NCBI GenBank assembly: GCA_947169005.1
Contig: CAMVOG010000129.1
Span: 1 to 7,063, forward strand
Length of the DNA stretch: 7,063 nt
Direction: 5' to 3'
Origin: an uncultured Clostridia bacterium
Lineage (GTDB): Bacteria > Bacillota > Clostridia > Oscillospirales > Oscillospiraceae
Positions within the stretch are counted from its first letter, which is position 1. Each line of letters starts with the position of its first letter. Under the pieces are notes generated by a model that did no database searches, was not told the origin of the DNA, and saw only the letters and a list, made by a program, of their open reading frames with translations. Shown here in pieces: positions 4,926 through 7,063 of the stretch. The position numbers and the translations under genes are program-made.

Positions 4926-6500
4926 CTATAGCCCGAGAGCGGCCCTGGCCTGCTCCCGCAGACGGCCCAGGGCCAGCTTGCCGCTGGAGGTCCTGGGCAG
5001 CGTATCCATCATTACCACGTAGCGGGGCACCTTGAAATAGGCAAGCCGCGCCGCCACCCGCTCCCGCAGCTTCTCCGGCTCCGGCCTCGCGCCGGGGGCG
5101 GGCACCACGCAGAGGCAGATCTCCTCGCCGTAATGGGCGTCCGGCACCGCCACGGCCTTGACCTCCCGGATGGCGGGATCCGCCTCGAAGAGGGCCTCGA
5201 TCTCGCCGGGGGAAATGTTCTCGCCGCCCCGGATGATCAGCTCCTTCAAGCGCCCGGTGATATGCAGGCGGCCATCGCCGTCGATAAAGCCCATGTCCCC
5301 GGTCCGGAGCCAGCCATCCTCCAGCGCTGCGGCGGTGGCCTCGGGATTGCCCACGTAGCCCTGCATGACGCTGAAGCCGCGCATGCAGATCTCTCCCTCC
5401 TGCCCCGGGGGCAGGGTCTCCCCGGTGGAAACAGAGCGGATCTTCCCCTCCGTATGCTCAATAAAGCGGCCAACGGAGCCCGCGCGGACGGCCAGCGGCT
5501 CCTCATACCCGCAGAAGGTGTAGCCCGCCGTGGCCTCGGTCTGCCCCAGGGAGGACAGGAGCCGGAAGCCCAAGGCCCGCTCCACCTCCTCAAAGAAAGC
5601 AGGGGTGTAGACGGAGCCGCCGATGACCCCCACCCGCAGAGAGCTGAGATCAAAGTCCTCCGCGTGGTTGCGGGCCAGCATGGCGGAATAGAGGGTGGGC
5701 ACCGCGTGCAGCACCGTCACCCGGTCCCGCTCAATGGCGTTGAAGAGCGTGCGGGTCCGGCGGTTTTCCGGGAAGTAGAGACAGGCCCCGGAGAAAAGGG
5801 CCGAGAGGATGTTCGCCGTCATGGAAAAGCAGTGGAACATGGGGATGGCGACGCAGAACTTGTCCCTTTCGTCGGCGCGCATGGCCTGAATGTGCAGCAG
5901 CGCCGTGTTGGCCCGGGAAAAGTGGGTGGTCAGCACTCCCTTGGAGGCGCTGGTGGTGCCGGAGGTAAAGAGGATCATGTCCGCATCCTCGGGCAGCACG
6001 GCGGCCTTCGCCGCTTCCAGGGCCTCGGGCGGCACGGCCTCGCCCTCCGCCTCCAGTGCAGCCAGGGACAAAAAGCCTTCTTCCTCTCCCTCGCCTATGT
6101 AGACCCTGCGGCCCCGGGGCTCCAGCCGGCGGGCGACGGCGGGAAAGCGGGTCTCCCGGAAGCCATCGTCACAGATTAGCAGCTCCGCCCCGGAGAGCGC
6201 GAGCTGATGGCGCAGCTCCCCCTCCCCCAGGCTGGTGCCCAGCATGACGGCCACGGCCCCGATCTTTTCCAGGGCCAGGAAGCAGGCCAGGGTGTTGGGC
6301 CGGTCGTTCCCCCAGAGGGCGGCGCGGCTCCCCCGCCCCAGCCCAAGGGCCAGAAGCCCCCGGGCGATGCGGTCCGTCCAGGCGTCCAGCTCGCCGTAAC
6401 TGAGGCGGCGGCCCCGGTACTCCACCGCCGTTTGATTTTCAAAACGCCGGCACGTTTCGTCAAACAACGCGCCCAGCGTGATCCTGCGCAGCTCAGGCAT
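4926..6500 (-). CDS. Acyl-CoA synthetase, class I adenylate-forming (AMP-binding) enzyme
   Basis: This 524-aa enzyme belongs to the ANL superfamily, which activates a carboxylic acid with ATP and usually transfers it to CoA. All core motifs are present: the phosphate loop ILFTSGTTSASKGV (176-189), SSLGQTEATAG (316-326), GWLRTGDMGFID (396-407), the hinge GRLKELIIRGGENISPGEIE (416-435), and LPRTSSGK with the catalytic lysine K508. Overall it resembles FadD-like and medium-chain acyl-CoA ligases, but the acid substrate cannot be read from sequence. I chose the ATG at 6500, not the frame's upstream ATGs at 6536 and 6563. The former overlaps the -10 box and the latter the -35 box, and the protein family starts near LRRITLGALFDE. 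An AGGGA-like site precedes it. The 74-aa gene follows 15 bases downstream. Confidence 0.92.
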   Translation of the reverse strand: MPELRRITLGALFDETCRRFENQTAVEYRGRRLSYGELDAWTDRIARGLLALGLGRGSRAALWGNDRPNTLACFLALEKIGAVAVMLGTSLGEGELRHQLALSGAELLICDDGFRETRFPAVARRLEPRGRRVYIGEGEEEGFLSLAALEAEGEAVPPEALEAAKAAVLPEDADMILFTSGTTSASKGVLTTHFSRANTALLHIQAMRADERDKFCVAIPMFHCFSMTANILSALFSGACLYFPENRRTRTLFNAIERDRVTVLHAVPTLYSAMLARNHAEDFDLSSLRVGVIGGSVYTPAFFEEVERALGFRLLSSLGQTEATAGYTFCGYEEPLAVRAGSVGRFIEHTEGKIRSVSTGETLPPGQEGEICMRGFSVMQGYVGNPEATAAALEDGWLRTGDMGFIDGDGRLHITGRLKELIIRGGENISPGEIEALFEADPAIREVKAVAVPDAHYGEEICLCVVPAPGARPEPEKLRERVAARLAYFKVPRYVVMMDTLPRTSSGKLALGRLREQARAALGL

Positions 6501-6534
6501 AGAATGGTTCCCTGCCTCTTTCTGTTTTTTGTTC

Positions 6535-6563
6535 ATTATAGCCCAAAGGCGAAAAAAAGACAA
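6535..6563 (-). promoter_or_regulatory. Promoter of the acyl-CoA synthetase operon
   Basis: On the minus strand TTGTCT (6558-6563) is followed after exactly 17 bases by a perfect TATAAT (6535-6540). Transcription would begin near 6528, about 28 bases before the chosen ATG at 6500. This promoter rules out both upstream in-frame ATGs as starts. It is divergent from the csoR promoter, whose -35 lies 35 bases away. Confidence 0.8.
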
Positions 6564-6564
6564 T

Positions 6565-6592
6565 ATCTATTATCTCTTATCTTTTATCTCTT
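6565..6592. repeat. Four 7-base repeats between divergent promoters
   Basis: ATCTATT, ATCTCTT, ATCTTTT and ATCTCTT follow each other without gaps, with a degenerate fifth unit (CTCTTCT, 6593-6599). The array exactly fills the gap between the -35 boxes of the acyl-CoA synthetase promoter (6558-6563) and the csoR promoter (6599-6604). Confidence 0.7.
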
Positions 6593-6598
6593 CTCTTC

Positions 6599-6627
6599 TT
6601 GACAAATACCCCCCAAAGGTATATTCT
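6599..6627 (+). promoter_or_regulatory. csoR: csoR promoter
   Basis: A perfect -35 TTGACA (6599-6604) is followed after 17 bases by TATTCT (6622-6627). TATATT at 6620-6625, with a 15-base spacer, is an alternative -10. The first CsoR operator palindrome occupies the spacer and touches the -10. The second lies at the predicted start point. Such overlap is what a repressor needs to block RNA polymerase. Confidence 0.75.
6606..6622. promoter_or_regulatory. CsoR operator 1
   Basis: ATACC (6606-6610) and GGTAT (6618-6622) form an inverted repeat around a 7-base C-rich centre, between the -35 and -10 of the csoR promoter. CsoR operators are known as GC-centred palindromes with TACC/GGTA arms, so the match to the gene's own repressor is good. 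Confidence 0.7.
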
Positions 6628-6634
6628 CTTTTCA

Positions 6635-6653
6635 GATACCCCTTCCGGGTATC
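6635..6653. promoter_or_regulatory. CsoR operator 2
   Basis: GATACCC (6635-6641) and GGGTATC (6647-6653) are perfect inverted copies around CTTCC. The core ATACC-N7-GGTAT is the same as in operator 1, and the two centres are exactly 30 bp apart, about three helical turns. It lies just downstream of the predicted transcription start and 10 bases before the AAAGGAGG ribosome binding site. Confidence 0.75.
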
Positions 6654-6678
6654 AAAAAAGGCAAAGGAGGCTGCCGTC

Positions 6679-6996
6679 ATGCCCGAAGACTGCTGCGCCC
6701 CTGCGGAAAATGAGCGCCGCTATAAGCACACGCCCCGGGACGAGGAAACCGTGCGCAAGCTGCAGAATCGGCTGAACAGGGTGATCGGCCAGCTGGGCGG
6801 CATCAAGACCATGCTGGACGAAAACCGCTACTGCGGGGACATCCTCACCCAGGTTTCCGCCGCGGAGAGCGCCCTGCAGAGCATCGGCTACATCATTTTG
6901 CAGGAGCATATGGAGACCTGCATGGTGGAAAAAATACAGGCCGGGGAGACCGAGATCATCCCCGAGGCTCTTGAGCTGATCAGGAAGCTGAAATAA
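6679..6996 (+). CDS. csoR: CsoR-type copper-sensing transcriptional repressor
   Basis: This 105-aa protein is an all-helical CsoR/FrmR/RcnR family repressor. The core RLNRVIGQLGGIKTMLDENRYCGDILTQVSAAESALQSIGYIILQEHMETC has the copper ligands C52, H77 and C81. Their spacing (25 and 4 residues) matches the C-H-C set of Mycobacterium tuberculosis CsoR, and Y51 is the expected neighbour. That favours Cu(I) over nickel/cobalt or formaldehyde members. When copper binds, CsoR releases DNA and derepresses export genes. The ATG at 6679 follows AAAGGAGG (6663-6670) by 8 bases; the frame extends upstream only through the promoter. The two palindromes in front suggest autoregulation. A CC pair at residues 5-6 is an unusual extra. 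No copA or copZ follows within the window. Confidence 0.93.
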   Translation: MPEDCCAPAENERRYKHTPRDEETVRKLQNRLNRVIGQLGGIKTMLDENRYCGDILTQVSAAESALQSIGYIILQEHMETCMVEKIQAGETEIIPEALELIRKLK

Positions 6997-7063
6997 GTAT
7001 TCAGGCAATAGGGGACCTCTAAAAACGCCAGCAACGAAAACTTCGCATTTGGGGTGGATATTC
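6997..7063. other. Downstream region of csoR, unassigned
   Basis: The 67 bases after the csoR stop show no ribosome binding site, hairpin terminator or convincing gene start. The stretch around GGGGACCTCTAAAAAC (7009-7024) has the look of an insertion-sequence terminus, from memory only. No second end or transposase is visible because the window stops. Confidence 0.2.

Noticed and set aside
5133..6179. A 348-residue open frame on the plus strand
   Set aside because: It is antisense to the acyl-CoA synthetase with all its motifs. It has no ribosome binding site and a biased composition.
6501..6563. Upstream starts for the acyl-CoA synthetase
   Set aside because: The two upstream ATGs overlap the -10 and -35 boxes and would not be in the transcript as a translated start.
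6478..6678. Upstream start for CsoR
   Set aside because: The extension would read through the promoter, both operators and the divergent gene's start. AAAGGAGG marks the ATG at 6679 instead.

Overview
The window looks like ordinary chromosome from a GC-rich member of the Firmicutes, most likely a Clostridia / Oscillospiraceae-type gut anaerobe. That placement is an inference. It rests on strong AGGAGG-type ribosome binding sites, sigma-A promoters with extended -10 boxes, a YqeG-type HAD phosphatase, a Firmicutes-style CsoR, and GC-rich genes separated by AT-rich spacers. No phage, CRISPR, tRNA or rRNA was seen. The only hint of a mobile element is a weak one at the right edge.

Layout. Bases 1-288 hold no convincing gene. 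They carry a row of DnaA-box-like 9-mers (10-115), a 43-base AT-rich tract (195-237) and a promoter. A rightward operon follows: a Dabb-domain protein (289-591), a YbaK-type Cys-tRNA deacylase (595-1068) and a YgjP/SprT-like zinc hydrolase (1087-1599). It is closed by a hairpin terminator at 1601-1638. A second rightward group comes next: an unrecognised 100-aa protein (1675-1977), YqeG (2035-2547), an M24 Xaa-Pro-type aminopeptidase (2563-3630) and an SseB-family protein (3851-4573). The SseB-family gene meets a leftward two-gene operon at a hairpin-rich convergent terminator (about 4573-4690). The leftward operon is an acyl-CoA synthetase (start 6500, stop 4926) followed by a 74-aa protein of unknown function (4910-4686). 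At the right a divergent copper-type CsoR repressor (6679-6996) has its own promoter and two clear operator palindromes. Its expected copper-export target genes lie outside the window or are absent.

The most unusual feature lies in the spacers. Four of them carry short tandem arrays with a 7-base period, and the 7-mer differs at each place: TCAATTA/TCCATTG type (1978-2019), ACTCAGT then ACTCTGA type (3638-3828), AGTTTAA/CTTTAAA type in inverted arms (4573-4690), and ATCTNTT type (6565-6592). The fixed period with changing sequence points to a shared generating process or function rather than one dispersed element. The other points worth checking are the DnaA-like box row, the paired CsoR operators exactly 30 bp apart, a perfect 12-bp hairpin inside the 3' end of yqeG, and the small protein coupled to the acyl-CoA synthetase.

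The genes do not form one obvious pathway. The first operon mixes translation quality control (YbaK) with unknown or accessory functions. The second mixes a phosphatase, a peptidase and SseB. The leftward operon activates fatty or other carboxylic acids, and the rightmost gene senses copper.
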